Below, in pieces: positions 43,310 to 52,871 of a stretch of 64,000 nt of DNA. A model generated the notes under the pieces. The model worked only from the letters and a program-made list of their open reading frames with translations, made no database searches and was not told the DNA's origin. Location of the stretch: positions 2,111,581-2,175,580 of the forward strand of contig CP070815.1 of the NCBI GenBank assembly GCA_020344215.1, in the 5' to 3' direction. The translations under genes and the position numbers were made by a program. Each line of letters opens with the position of its first letter. Position 1 is the first letter of the stretch. This DNA comes from Gemmatimonadota bacterium (GTDB taxonomy: Bacteria; Gemmatimonadota; Gemmatimonadetes; Palauibacterales; KS3-K002).

Positions 43310-44311
43310 CTACGCTGCAGCCTCTGATTTGCTCTGGATATCTCGGAATGCGCGCCGCACGTACACGCGAACCATCGCGCGGCGCCAGTCGGAGTCGACG
43401 ATGATGTTGGCGAGCGGGTGGCACTGCCGGTAGGCCTGCTCCGCGACCGCCTCGATAATGCCGGCGTCGAGCTGCCGGCCCGCGGCGATATCGTCGAGCT
43501 GCCCTATAGTGCGGGGCTTCGCTCCGAGGCCGGAGACGACGAGCGAGATCGATGCCACGGTGTCGGTGTCGGCCATCGCCACCGCTAGGGCCACGGAAAG
43601 GATCGGGAAATCCACCGACTTCCGTTCCCTTAACTTCTGATAGCTGGTTCGCAGCCCGGCCGGAGGCTTGGGAAGGCGAACGCGGGTCACCACCTCGTGG
43701 GGCTTCCGAGCGGTGTTCCAAACGCCATCGGCCGTGAAGAACTCCTCCACACCGATCGTGCGGGTGCCCTCGGTCGACGCCAGGTCAGCACTGGCTCCAA
43801 GGGTTATAAGCACCGGTGGAGTGTCGGCCGAATGGGCGGCGACACAGCGAGTGCCTCCTTTCACTACGTGGCAGACGTCGCCGTCCCTTTTGAGACAGAA
43901 GCCCAGAGCCTGCCGCCAGAAGTGGGTCTGGTTGTAATAGGTGCAGCGGGTATCCAGGCAGAGATTGCCTCCGATCGTGCCCTGGTTGCGAATCATCGGG
44001 TTCGCGATCGTACTGGCGGCGAACGCCAGGGACGGATAGTAGCGCTTCACCAGTGGAGCGCTTGCCACGCTGGTCAGACTCTCACACGCACCGATCCAGA
44101 TCTCGCCGTCCCGTTCCTCGATCCCATACAGTCCTTCCACGCCTTTGAGGCTGACCAGATGTCCGGGCGTGAACAGCCGGTGCTTCATGTTGGGCATGAG
44201 GTCGGTGCCGCCGGCGATCGGCATGACGTTGCCGGCATGGACCTTCAGGAGTTCTAGCGCCCCGGCGAGCTCCCTGGGTCTGTGATACCGGTAAGGGTGA
44301 AGTCGCAGCAT
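43310..44311 (-). CDS. hcrB: 4-hydroxybenzoyl-CoA reductase-type FAD subunit with extra [4Fe-4S] loop
   Basis: FAD-binding subunit (333 residues) of a molybdenum hydroxylase-family enzyme. FAD motifs IAGGTDLMP (32-40) and TIGGNL (112-117) are present. An insert of about 40 residues carries Cys123, Cys139, Cys147 and Cys156, with spacings 16, 8 and 9. These match the four ligands of the additional [4Fe-4S] cluster in 4-hydroxybenzoyl-CoA reductase beta, a loop absent from ordinary xanthine dehydrogenases. The enzyme would dehydroxylate 4-hydroxybenzoyl-CoA to benzoyl-CoA. Third gene of a minus-strand operon, 6 bases after the molybdenum subunit. Confidence 0.9.
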   Translation of the reverse strand: MLRLHPYRYHRPRELAGALELLKVHAGNVMPIAGGTDLMPNMKHRLFTPGHLVSLKGVEGLYGIEERDGEIWIGACESLTSVASAPLVKRYYPSLAFAASTIANPMIRNQGTIGGNLCLDTRCTYYNQTHFWRQALGFCLKRDGDVCHVVKGGTRCVAAHSADTPPVLITLGASADLASTEGTRTIGVEEFFTADGVWNTARKPHEVVTRVRLPKPPAGLRTSYQKLRERKSVDFPILSVALAVAMADTDTVASISLVVSGLGAKPRTIGQLDDIAAGRQLDAGIIEAVAEQAYRQCHPLANIIVDSDWRRAMVRVYVRRAFRDIQSKSEAAA

Positions 44312-44317
44312 CGCTGT

Positions 44318-46756
44318 TCAGTCTCCCGTCACCGGGAGGGCTGTCTCCCGTGGCTCACGCTTCCAGAGCACTAGCTCGCCTGCCTCTTCCCGGACCCGAC
44401 GCGCTTGGATCGCCGTCCAGACGCGTGGCGGCGAGAACGGTAGCCGGTCCGGTCGCACACCGACCGCATCGTATATCGCATTCGCGATCGCGGGGATCGA
44501 CGGATGCAGCGGTCCCTCGCCGGCCTCTTTCGCGCCGTACGGTCCCTCCGGGTCCAGCGACTCGACGATCAGCGATTCCATCTCCGGCGTATCGAGGCTT
44601 GTGGGGATCTTGTAGTCGAGCAGCGAGGGCGCGTTGTGGAGCCCGCTCTCCTTGAAGATGTGCTCTTCCAAGATCGCCTCGGCGAAGCCCATATACGCCG
44701 AACCCTCCATCTGCCCCTCCACGAGAATCGGGTTCAGCGCCCGACCGCAATCGTGTGCAATCCAGATCTTCTCGACTTCGACGAAGCCGGTCTCGGGATC
44801 GACGGCCAACTCCACCACGTGAGCTGTGAACGAGTAGGCCGGCGAAGACCCGATCGTGCCGCCACGGTAGTCGCCATGGATGTCCTTGGGCGTGTTGTAG
44901 CAGCCGACCGCGCCCAGTGTGCCGAAGCGAGCTTCAGCCAGATTGAACGCCTCGGAGATCGGCAGGCGTTGTCCGGTATCGCGCACGTCGAACGCCCAGC
45001 CGCCCGCCAGTGCTACCTGCTTCGACCTACAACCCCAGGCCTCCCCCACCGCCTGCCGCACTTGTTCCTTGATCTGTCGCGCCGCCGCGATGCAGGCATT
45101 GCCGCACATGAAGGTTTCCCGTGACGAATAGGCCCCAAGGTCGACGGGGGTGAGATCGGTGTCGGCCGAGAGGACCCTAATGTAGTCAAGCGGCACGCCG
45201 AGTTCCTCGGCCACGATGTACGCGAGTGCCGAGTCGGAGCCCTGTCCGATCTCGGACGCTCCGCAAAACACGGTCACCCGACCCGAGCGGTCGACCTGAA
45301 GCTGCACCGCGGATTGCGGCATCTCATTCGGGTAGATGGGGTAGTTGGTGCCGGAGATGTAGCACGAGCCGGCGACGCCGACCCCGCGGCCGTAGGGTAG
45401 CCGTCGGTACTTGTTGGTCCAATCGCTCGCCGCCTCGACCGCTTCTAGGCACTCCAAGAACCCGTTGGAGGTTACCCGGAACTCGTTCACACTTCGCGTA
45501 TCGGAGCCGAGCGAGTTGATGCGGCGCAGCTCGATCGGGTCCACGCCAAGCGCCTCGGCCAAGCGGTCGAGCTGTACCTCGATGGCGAATCGCGGCTGCA
45601 CCGAGCCGTGTCCTCGCTTCGGGCCGCAACATGGTTTGTTCGTATAGACACGGGTCGAGTCGAAGCGGTACGACTCCATGGCGTAGGGCATAGTGACGAG
45701 CTGACCCGAGTAGTAGGTCGTCACGAGCCCGAAGGACGAATAGGCGCCGCCGTCCATGACGGTGCTGGCGTCCACGGCCTTGATGCGGCCCGAGCGGTCG
45801 GCCCCGGTTCGGTAGCGCATGAGCATCGGATGACGACCACGGTGCGCGTAGAAGACCTCCTCTCGGGTGTAGAGGATCTTGACCGGTCGGCCCGTGGCCA
45901 TCGACAGCTTCGCCACACAGAACTCCAGATCGAACGGCTCCGACTTGCCGCCGAACGCGCCGCCGACCGCCGGCTGGATGACTCGCACGCGGGCGACGTC
46001 CAAGTCGAGGACGCGAGCGAGCTCGCGATGCAGGTAGTGGGGGACCTGCGTGGCCGACCAAACGGTCAGCTTGCCGGAGGCGTCGTAGTATCCGATGGCG
46101 CAGTGCGGCTCGATCGCGGTGTGGGTGGTCCCCTCGAAGTAGTATTCGCTCTCCACCACTACCTCGGAACCCTCCATTAGTCGATCCACGTCGCCGAACT
46201 CGAGGTGAACGCGTTTGGAGACGTTGCCATTTTCGCCCGGCTTGTGCGGCTCGTGGATAGGGGTCTCTGGATCGGCGAGAGCTTCCTTCGGGTCGAGATA
46301 GTGGCGTACTGCTTCGTACTCCACTTCGATGAGTTCTAGCGCTCGGTTCGCCGTCTCCTCGTCCACCGCAGCGACCGCGGCCACCCCGTCGCCCACGTAC
46401 CGTACTTTGTCGACGCACAGTGCGTGCTCATCACGCGTCCAGGGGAGGATCCCGTAGGGAACGGGCATGTCACTCCCGGTGATGACTGCGTGGACGCCGT
46501 CAAGCGCGAGCGCCCGGGAAGCGTCGATCGATTTGATATGCGCGTGCGGGTGGGGGCTCCGCAGGATCTTGCCGTGGAGCATCCCGGGGAGCACGATATC
46601 GTCTGTGTACACCGTACGGCCGGTCGACTTCGATAGCCCGTCGGTGCGCCGCAGCCGCCGCCCGATGACCTGGAACTCACGCTCCAGGGCCTGCCGCAGC
46701 TCCTCGTCGCTCGCCGCTCGTTCCTTCTGCTTATCCCTGAGATCTTCCAGCTTCAT
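44318..46756 (-). CDS. hcrA: Molybdopterin-binding subunit of 4-hydroxybenzoyl-CoA reductase-like enzyme
   Basis: Large subunit (812 residues) of a xanthine-oxidase-family molybdoenzyme. It has an aldehyde oxidase a/b hammerhead domain (about 45-160), Moco-binding segments including GGAFGGKSE and a PCCGPKRGHGSVQ region, and the late KEAGEGPLHP stretch containing the conserved active-site Glu. ATG 46756 overlaps the hcrC stop by 4 bases and was preferred over a longer open frame that only shadows hcrC. The N-terminal 40 residues (MKLEDLRDKQKERA) are polar and extra. Substrate assignment rests mainly on the partner subunit's iron-sulfur loop. Confidence 0.9.
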   Translation of the reverse strand: MKLEDLRDKQKERAASDEELRQALEREFQVIGRRLRRTDGLSKSTGRTVYTDDIVLPGMLHGKILRSPHPHAHIKSIDASRALALDGVHAVITGSDMPVPYGILPWTRDEHALCVDKVRYVGDGVAAVAAVDEETANRALELIEVEYEAVRHYLDPKEALADPETPIHEPHKPGENGNVSKRVHLEFGDVDRLMEGSEVVVESEYYFEGTTHTAIEPHCAIGYYDASGKLTVWSATQVPHYLHRELARVLDLDVARVRVIQPAVGGAFGGKSEPFDLEFCVAKLSMATGRPVKILYTREEVFYAHRGRHPMLMRYRTGADRSGRIKAVDASTVMDGGAYSSFGLVTTYYSGQLVTMPYAMESYRFDSTRVYTNKPCCGPKRGHGSVQPRFAIEVQLDRLAEALGVDPIELRRINSLGSDTRSVNEFRVTSNGFLECLEAVEAASDWTNKYRRLPYGRGVGVAGSCYISGTNYPIYPNEMPQSAVQLQVDRSGRVTVFCGASEIGQGSDSALAYIVAEELGVPLDYIRVLSADTDLTPVDLGAYSSRETFMCGNACIAAARQIKEQVRQAVGEAWGCRSKQVALAGGWAFDVRDTGQRLPISEAFNLAEARFGTLGAVGCYNTPKDIHGDYRGGTIGSSPAYSFTAHVVELAVDPETGFVEVEKIWIAHDCGRALNPILVEGQMEGSAYMGFAEAILEEHIFKESGLHNAPSLLDYKIPTSLDTPEMESLIVESLDPEGPYGAKEAGEGPLHPSIPAIANAIYDAVGVRPDRLPFSPPRVWTAIQARRVREEAGELVLWKREPRETALPVTGD

Positions 46757-47253
46757 CTCTGCACCAGCTCGGATGGCTTCCGGCCCTCCCGGGCCGCTCG
46801 AGCGGCCAGCTCTACCGCCTCGTAGATCTTCGTGTATCCGGTGCAGCGGCAGAGGTTGCCGGAAAGCGCCGTCTTGATCTCCTGGCGACTGGGGCTCTCG
46901 GTTTGCCGGAGCAGGCTGGCCGCTGCGATGAGCACCCCCGGCGTGCAGAAGCCGCACTGGGCAGCGCCGCAGATGTCGAAGGCGTCCTGCAGGGCATGCG
47001 GGCCATCGGGTCCGGCGAGACCTTCGACTGTGGTCACCTCATGGCCTACGGCTTCCTGGACGGGGAGGATACAGGACAGCGTCGGCACTCCATCCACGAG
47101 CACCGTACACGACCCGCAGTCCCCCTTGTCGCACCCCTGCTTCGACCCGGTGTAGCCGAGGACATAGCGCAGCGTTTCCAGCAGGGTGTAATGACTGGGG
47201 ACGCCTATCCGATGGCGGTCACCGTTGACGGTGAGTTCGATGACCTCGATCAA
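46753..47253 (-). CDS. hcrC: [2Fe-2S] subunit of 4-hydroxybenzoyl-CoA reductase-like enzyme
   Basis: Small iron-sulfur subunit (166 residues). The plant-ferredoxin-type cluster ligands are Cys41, Cys46, Cys49 and Cys61. The second, helical-domain cluster uses Cys100, Cys103, Cys135 and Cys137 (CGFC, CRC). This two-cluster layout is universal in the family and carries electrons between the molybdenum site and FAD. First gene of the hcrCAB operon, reading away from the dehydrogenase gene at 47422; the 168-base gap must hold both promoters. Confidence 0.93.
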   Translation of the reverse strand: MIEVIELTVNGDRHRIGVPSHYTLLETLRYVLGYTGSKQGCDKGDCGSCTVLVDGVPTLSCILPVQEAVGHEVTTVEGLAGPDGPHALQDAFDICGAAQCGFCTPGVLIAAASLLRQTESPSRQEIKTALSGNLCRCTGYTKIYEAVELAARAAREGRKPSELVQR

Positions 47254-47421
47254 CCGCTTGCCTCCAGAGTAGTTATCGCCCTAGGCCGGACGGGCAATCA
47301 CCGCCTTTGCACGATCCTAACCGGCGGCGGGTCTGCCAGTCAAGCTGAGTTCGCTTTGCGGACTGGCCCTGAAACCCGCATCATACTGGTGGCACCACCG
47401 CATGAGAAAGGGAGGACTCGA

Positions 47422-48669
47422 GTGGCGTCTCCGCGTGACGGTTGGACACGGTATCGCGCGTATCTGATGGCGCGACCGCAGCGCGTTTTCGCGTGGTCGG
47501 ACAAAGAGTCAGAGGCCCGGGGTTGGCTAGTGGTCAACTCGCTGCGGGGCGGTGCCGCAGGGGGTGGGACGCGGATGCGGGTCGGGCTAGACCTCCACGA
47601 GGTGGTCTATCTGGCCAAGACGATGGAGTTGAAGTTCGTCTTTGCCGGTCCGCCGATTGGTGGCGCGAAGTCGGGTATCGACTTCGATCCCTGCGATCCG
47701 CGCAAGCCGGAAGTGTTGGGCCGATGGTTCGAGTGGGCGTGCCCGCACCTTCGCGAGTACTATGCTACCGGCGGCGATCTCAACGTCGACGAGGTCATGG
47801 AGGTGATTCCAGGCTGCCGATGCGCCGGACTCCGGCATCCGCAGGAGGGAGCGGTGCGTGGGCACGTGCGGCCGGAGCCGGAGGCCTTCGAGAAGATTAT
47901 GCTCGCGCTGGAACGGGGAGTGATCGCCCTGCTTCCCGAGGAATTGGGAGTGCCAGGTGCCGCCCTAACGGTCTCGGACGTTTCGGCCGGCTACGGCCTG
48001 GCGCAGGCCGTTGCCCGACTCTATGAACGACGGGGGTGGGATCTTGCGGGGGCGCGAGTCATGGTGGAGGGCTTTGGCGCCGTCGGAGCGAGTGCCGCGC
48101 TCGAGCTGGCGCGGTCCGGTGCGCGTGTGGTCGCCGTGGCCGATGCGGAGAAGACGCTGATCGATGGGGCAGGGTTGAGCCGCGGTGAGGTGGAAAAGTT
48201 GATCGGGCGGCGCGTGAAGCGGCTGCTGCCGGACGACGAGCGGTGCGTACGCGGCGCGGAACGAGACCGCGCTTGGGAGCTGGACGCGGATATCTTCGTA
48301 GCGGCGGCGCTGTCAGACTCGATTGAGCGCCACAGGCTGAGTCAACTGGAGGCCGCCGGTGTGTCGGTCATTGCCTGCGGCGCCAACCATCCGTTTCGCG
48401 AGGAGGCGTTCGGCGCCACGTCGTTGCAGGAAGACGCGGATCGTAAGTTCTCTATTATCCCCGACATCATCGGGAGTGCCGGGACTGCGTGCACCTTCAG
48501 CTATCTGATGACAGAAACCGCGGTTCCGGAGCCGGAGCCCATCTTGGCGGCGGTCGCGGCCAAGATCCACGCGGCGGTGGACACAATTCTCGACCGCACC
48601 GAGGGACGGGCAACCGGCCTGCTCGAGGCGACGCTATCCGCTACCCTCGACCGCGTTGCGGAAGACTGA
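47422..48669 (+). CDS. Glu/Leu/Phe/Val dehydrogenase family protein
   Basis: NAD(P)-dependent amino-acid dehydrogenase of 415 residues. The catalytic Lys lies in PIGGAKSGIDFDP (Lys83) and the conserved Asp in GGDLNVDE (Asp119). The Rossmann domain has VEGFGAVGASAA (about 216-227). GTG 47422 has GGGAGG 6 bases upstream, and a long open frame further upstream overlaps hcrC antisense and is not coding. The GGAKSG variant differs from the GGAKGG of classical glutamate dehydrogenases, so the substrate is uncertain. Confidence 0.9.
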   Translation: MASPRDGWTRYRAYLMARPQRVFAWSDKESEARGWLVVNSLRGGAAGGGTRMRVGLDLHEVVYLAKTMELKFVFAGPPIGGAKSGIDFDPCDPRKPEVLGRWFEWACPHLREYYATGGDLNVDEVMEVIPGCRCAGLRHPQEGAVRGHVRPEPEAFEKIMLALERGVIALLPEELGVPGAALTVSDVSAGYGLAQAVARLYERRGWDLAGARVMVEGFGAVGASAALELARSGARVVAVADAEKTLIDGAGLSRGEVEKLIGRRVKRLLPDDERCVRGAERDRAWELDADIFVAAALSDSIERHRLSQLEAAGVSVIACGANHPFREEAFGATSLQEDADRKFSIIPDIIGSAGTACTFSYLMTETAVPEPEPILAAVAAKIHAAVDTILDRTEGRATGLLEATLSATLDRVAED

Positions 48670-48705
48670 AGGGCCTAGATCGCCGGGCTCCAGCTGCTTC
48701 TCGTT

Positions 48706-49488
48706 CTATCGGCCCCTGAACTCGGGCTTCCGCTTCTCTAAGAACGCCGACACCCCCTCGTGCATGTCTTGCGTCGAGAAGAGCAGCCCGAACCACGCCT
48801 TCTCGAAGCGCAGCCCTTGGTCGAGCGGCATCTGCCAGGCGGCGCGGATGCTTTCCTTGGTAGCCTGGAGCGCAGCGGGGCTCTTCTCGGCGATCTTCGT
48901 GGCCAGCTCCATGACGCGACCTTTGAGCTCGTCTTGAGGCACCACCTCGTCGACCAGGCCGATCTTCTCGGCACTCGCCGCGTCGATAGCGTCGCCAGTG
49001 TAGATGAGCCGCATCGCGTGGCCTTGCCCTACAAGCCTCGGCAGTCGCTGGGTGCCGCCGCCGCCGGGGATGAGCCCCAGGTTGATCTCCGGCTGGCCAA
49101 GCTTCGCTTTATCGCTGGCGATCCGGATGTCGCAAGCTAGGGCGACCTCGCAGCCGCCGCCCAGGCAGAAACCGTTGATCATCGCGATGGTCGGCTTGGG
49201 GAAGCGCTCCACCGCGGAGTAGACGTCCCCGGTCTGTATGTAGTGGTATCCCTCTACCCCTGACTTCCCCTCGAACTCAGCGATGTCGGCGCCCGCGATG
49301 AACGCTTTGTCGCCGGCGCCGGTGATGATGGCCACTCTCACGTCGTCGTCCTGGCGGAGCTGTTCCAGCGCCATGGCCACTCCCACACGGACCTCGGCGT
49401 TTAGTGCGTTCAACTTGTCGGGTCGGTTCACCATGATCGTTGCGATGTTACCCTTCTTCTCGATCAGCACGACGTTCCTGTCGGCCAT
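48706..49488 (-). CDS. Enoyl-CoA hydratase (crotonase)
   Basis: A 260-residue hydratase adding water to 2-enoyl-CoA. The oxyanion-hole segments are KAFIAGADIAEF (about 61-72) and NGFCLGGGCEVALACD (about 104-119). Both catalytic glutamates are present (GGGCE and LGQPEINLGLIPGGGGTQRL), so it should be active, close to short-chain enoyl-CoA hydratases. It lies 60 bases downstream of the TetR gene on the same strand and may be regulated by it. Confidence 0.95.
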   Translation of the reverse strand: MADRNVVLIEKKGNIATIMVNRPDKLNALNAEVRVGVAMALEQLRQDDDVRVAIITGAGDKAFIAGADIAEFEGKSGVEGYHYIQTGDVYSAVERFPKPTIAMINGFCLGGGCEVALACDIRIASDKAKLGQPEINLGLIPGGGGTQRLPRLVGQGHAMRLIYTGDAIDAASAEKIGLVDEVVPQDELKGRVMELATKIAEKSPAALQATKESIRAAWQMPLDQGLRFEKAWFGLLFSTQDMHEGVSAFLEKRKPEFRGR

Positions 49489-49548
49489 ATCGCTTCCCTC
49501 CCTATTCGTTGTCCCACTTGTAGAAGTCTTGGCCCGTCGTCAGGCTGG

Positions 49549-50187
49549 TTAGCCGGCTTTTCTCCCCGCCGAGGACGTGCTGGGGTGGCCGATGAAGCCG
49601 CCGGTGAAGAGCCGGTATAGGTGCTCGGCTAGCCGTTCGACCGGTACGTTGCTGCCAGGGGTATACCATGCGTAGATCCAATTCATCATCCCGAACAGCG
49701 CCGAGGTGGCGACGTTAAGGGGGGCGACGTCGCCGGCGCTGGTGAAGCGACGGACCTCGCGCAGAATCTCCTGGCAGAGGTTCGAGTATTCGCGGCGCAG
49801 CTGACGCATCCTCGCGCGGCACTCGCCCTCCAGCGCGTCATACTCGTGGGTGATCACCCGCATCGCCGCCATGTTCTCGGCGAAGAAGCCCACATGGTTG
49901 TGCACGAGCGTGCGTAGCTTTTCCTCCGGACGATCGACGCCTTCGAGCTTGCGGCTCAGCTCGTCCATCACCTTTCGGAGGCTCCGCTCCTGGATCATCA
50001 ATAGGAGCTCTTGCTTGCTGTGGAAGTAGTAATAGAGGCCGGACAGGCTTACGCCGGCGCGCTTGGAGAGGTCGCGAATCGAAGCGGCGTGGTAGCCCTT
50101 CTCGGCGAAGATCTCGGCGGCGATGCCGAGTAGCCGCTCGAGCTTCTCTTCGTGCTCCGGCGATGCGGGCGGCGCGTGTTCGGCCAT
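49549..50187 (-). CDS. TetR/AcrR family transcriptional regulator
   Basis: A 212-residue repressor with the N-terminal helix-turn-helix (AAEIFAEKGYHAASIRDLSKRAGVS region split over about residues 24-50, then LYYYFHSKQELL) and a ligand-binding C-terminal half. The resemblance is to regulators of fatty-acid or acyl-CoA catabolism, and the next gene is a crotonase, so an acyl-CoA effector is plausible. ATG 50187 is preferred over a TTG at 50256 because that TTG overlaps the predicted -10 box. A perfect 14-base palindrome lies inside its own promoter. Confidence 0.9.
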   Translation of the reverse strand: MAEHAPPASPEHEEKLERLLGIAAEIFAEKGYHAASIRDLSKRAGVSLSGLYYYFHSKQELLLMIQERSLRKVMDELSRKLEGVDRPEEKLRTLVHNHVGFFAENMAAMRVITHEYDALEGECRARMRQLRREYSNLCQEILREVRRFTSAGDVAPLNVATSALFGMMNWIYAWYTPGSNVPVERLAEHLYRLFTGGFIGHPSTSSAGRKAG

Positions 50188-50254
50188 GATCGCGGGGCGT
50201 GCGATACGTGGGTGCGGTTCGCTGTCGTCGTCTGGTTCGAACGCTCGATCGGTC

Positions 50255-50284
50255 AACCTACCCGAGAGCGCTCTCGACTGTCAA
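50255..50284 (-). promoter_or_regulatory. TetR promoter with internal operator palindrome
   Basis: On the minus strand TTGACA (50279-50284) is followed by an 18-base spacer and TAGGTT (50255-50260). The spacer contains the perfect 14-base palindrome CGAGAGCGCTCTCG (50263-50276). A repressor site between -35 and -10 is the standard autoregulation layout for TetR proteins. Confidence 0.6.
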
Positions 50285-50462
50285 GCGAGATGGGTGGGGG
50301 GCGGAAGCGAGGATTCGACGGACTCGCGTGTACGCTCCTAGAAAGGGGCGCGTTGCCGCGGTTCGCGCTGCGGTGTATTTTTCCTTGTCACTACTGGTCT
50401 TACAGGAGTCTCCGAGCCTTCTCTACCCGACCGTGACTCGGGCCTGTCGACGGATATCGACC

Positions 50463-51803
50463 ATGTGTTCTCAGAGACCTTTACTTCGAGTTCTCCTGTT
50501 GCCCGTGCTGGCGCTCGCGCTGCTGCCGAGCGTCCTCTACGGCCAAAAGGTCTATCGCATCCCGATTGAGGGGACGATTGACAGGGGGCTGGGCCCGTTC
50601 GTGAAGCGCAGCCTGGAGGGCGCCCTGGAGGAAGGCGCACGGTTCGCCGTACTCGACATCAACACGCCGGGCGGCCGCGTCGACGCCGCCTGGCAGATCG
50701 TCGACGCGGTTCAGGAGTCGCCGGTTCCGGTCTACGCGTTCGTAGATCGTGCTTTGTCCGCTGGGGCGATGATCGCCCTGGCCGCCGATGACATCTACGT
50801 GCGGCCGGGCGCCACGCTCGGAGCGGCGACGCCAGTGATTGGCAGCGGCGAGAAGGCGAGCGAGAAGATGGTGAGCGCGATGCGCTCCGAGTTCCGGGCG
50901 CTGGCCGAGGCGCGGGGGCTCGACCCGCGTATCGCCGAGGCAATGGTCGACGAGGAGATCGAGGTCGCCGGGGTCGTCGAGGCGGGTAAGCTGCTGACGC
51001 TTTCGGCGGATGAAGCGGTCTCGGTCGGCTACGCGAGAGCTGAGGTCGCCACGCTGGATGAGTTGCTGGTCGAGCTCGGAGCGCGCAACGCCACGGTGGT
51101 AACGACACGCCCCAACTGGGCGGAGAACATCGTCCGGTTCCTGACCAACCCGGTGGTGGCACCGCTGCTGCTGAGCCTCGGCTTTCTTGGCCTGCTGTTC
51201 GAGGTGAAGACGCCCGGCTTCGGGGTCGGTGGCCTGGTCGGGCTCATCGGTTTGGGGCTGTTCTTCGGCGCCCACCTCATTGTCGGACTGGCGGGCTTGG
51301 AGGAATTGATGCTGATCGGGGCCGGCCTCGTCCTGGTCGCGCTAGAGGTCTTCGTTATTCCGGGCTTCGGCGTGGCGGGCGCGCTCGGCATCGTAGCGCT
51401 GGGTGCCGGTGTCGTGATGTCGATGCTGGGGCGGTTCCCGACGCTTATGGACATGGGCACGGCGTTCGCCGTCGTCGGTGTGGCGATGGCCCTGACGGGG
51501 GCGTTCGCCTACGCATTCCTGCGGCATCTGAAGTGGACCCGCAGGCTCGGCGGCATCTTCCTGCGTGCGGCCACGACCAAAGAGGCTGGCTACATCTCCG
51601 GTGATGTGCGAGCGGACCTGGTGGGCCACGTAGGCGTGGCGGCGACGGCACTGCGGCCGGCCGGGGTCGGCATCTTCGGGGACGAGCGGATCGACGTGGT
51701 CAGCGAGGGTCCGTGGATCGAAGAGGGCAGCAAGATCGAGATAATGCAGTCGGAGGGCTACCGGCACGTCGTCCGCGAGGTAAGGAAGAAGAGTAAAAGA
51801 TAG
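50463..51803 (+). CDS. NfeD family membrane protein with ClpP-class serine protease domain
   Basis: Long-form NfeD (446 residues). A signal peptide (about 1-27) is followed by a ClpP-like/SppA-like serine protease domain (about 30-215) with the nucleophile Ser99 in ALSAGA and candidate Lys near 131-135, then four to five membrane helices (about 230-370) and a C-terminal OB-fold NfeD domain (about 385-446). In known NfeD-stomatin pairs the protease cleaves membrane partners. floA follows 42 bases later. ATG 50463 is chosen at the signal peptide; the longer open frame upstream has no support. Confidence 0.92.
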   Translation: MCSQRPLLRVLLLPVLALALLPSVLYGQKVYRIPIEGTIDRGLGPFVKRSLEGALEEGARFAVLDINTPGGRVDAAWQIVDAVQESPVPVYAFVDRALSAGAMIALAADDIYVRPGATLGAATPVIGSGEKASEKMVSAMRSEFRALAEARGLDPRIAEAMVDEEIEVAGVVEAGKLLTLSADEAVSVGYARAEVATLDELLVELGARNATVVTTRPNWAENIVRFLTNPVVAPLLLSLGFLGLLFEVKTPGFGVGGLVGLIGLGLFFGAHLIVGLAGLEELMLIGAGLVLVALEVFVIPGFGVAGALGIVALGAGVVMSMLGRFPTLMDMGTAFAVVGVAMALTGAFAYAFLRHLKWTRRLGGIFLRAATTKEAGYISGDVRADLVGHVGVAATALRPAGVGIFGDERIDVVSEGPWIEEGSKIEIMQSEGYRHVVREVRKKSKR

Positions 51804-51845
51804 CGCAGACTCCACCGTCCAGACGGCGGGAGAAGGGAGACTAAG

Positions 51846-52847
51846 ATGGAAGAGTGGTTTGTAGGTGGAACGGCGTTCTTGGTGATCGCGGGCTTTCTGG
51901 TCATCATGTTCGTACTGTGGATGGTGCCGGTTCGGCTGTGGATCACCGCTCTGGCGTCGGGGGCTTACGTCCCTCTCACCACCTTGATCGGCATGCGGCT
52001 GCGGAGGGTGAGCCCGGCGACCATCATCTGGCCGCTCATCTCGGCGACGAAAGCCGGGCTGAAGCTCAGCATCCGCGACCTTGAGGCGCACTACCTGGCC
52101 GGTGGCAACGTCACCAACGTCGTGAACGCCCTGATTAGCGCGGACAAGGCGAACATCGACCTCGATTTCAAGCGGGCAGCCGCAATCGACCTCGCCGGTC
52201 GCGATGTGCTCGAGGCGGTGCATGTCTCGGTGAACCCGAAGGTCATCCAGACGCCGAAGGTCGCGGCGATGGCGAAGGACGGCATCCAGCTCATCGCCAC
52301 GGCGCGAGTCACCGTGCGCGCCAACATACACCGGCTGGTGGGCGGCGCCGGTGAGGAGACGATTCTGGCCCGTGTCGGCGAGGGTATCGTCTCCACCATC
52401 GGCTCGGCCGGCTCCCACAAGGCGGTGCTCGAGAACCCGGACTCCATCTCCAAGACGGTCTTGGAGAAAGGGCTCGATTCGGGGACCGCGTTCGAGATCC
52501 TCTCCATCGACATCGCCGACGTCGATGTGGGCAAGAACATCGGCGCCGAGCTACAGGCCGACCAGGCGGAGGCGGACAAGCGGGTCTTCCAGGCAAAGGC
52601 GGAGCAGCGGCGCGCCATGGCGGTCGCGGCGGAGCAGGAGAAGAAGGCGCTGGTCGAGGAGATGCGCGCCCGGGTGGTCGAGGCCGAGGCGCAGGTGCCG
52701 CTGGCTATGGCAGAGGCGTTCCGAACGGGCAACCTAGGGATAATGGACTATGCCCGCTATCGGAACATCGCCAGCGACACGGCGATGCGGGAATCAATCG
52801 CCGAAGGCGGCAGGGAGCTGCCGCCGGGCGGTGGGTCGACAACTTGA
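51846..52847 (+). CDS. floA: Flotillin-like protein FloA
   Basis: A 333-residue SPFH membrane-scaffold protein of bacterial functional microdomains. It has an N-terminal membrane hairpin (about 5-60), an SPFH domain ([29 protein letters not shown] region, about 115-145) and a coiled coil rich in Ala/Glu/Gln (about 235-290) for oligomerisation. It is paired with NfeD as in many bacteria. GGAGA precedes the ATG. Sequence is close to the FloA type throughout, with only a short Gly/Pro tail. Confidence 0.94.
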   Translation: MEEWFVGGTAFLVIAGFLVIMFVLWMVPVRLWITALASGAYVPLTTLIGMRLRRVSPATIIWPLISATKAGLKLSIRDLEAHYLAGGNVTNVVNALISADKANIDLDFKRAAAIDLAGRDVLEAVHVSVNPKVIQTPKVAAMAKDGIQLIATARVTVRANIHRLVGGAGEETILARVGEGIVSTIGSAGSHKAVLENPDSISKTVLEKGLDSGTAFEILSIDIADVDVGKNIGAELQADQAEADKRVFQAKAEQRRAMAVAAEQEKKALVEEMRARVVEAEAQVPLAMAEAFRTGNLGIMDYARYRNIASDTAMRESIAEGGRELPPGGGSTT

Positions 52848-52871
52848 TCAGCTAGGCCGAGGGTACAGGCT

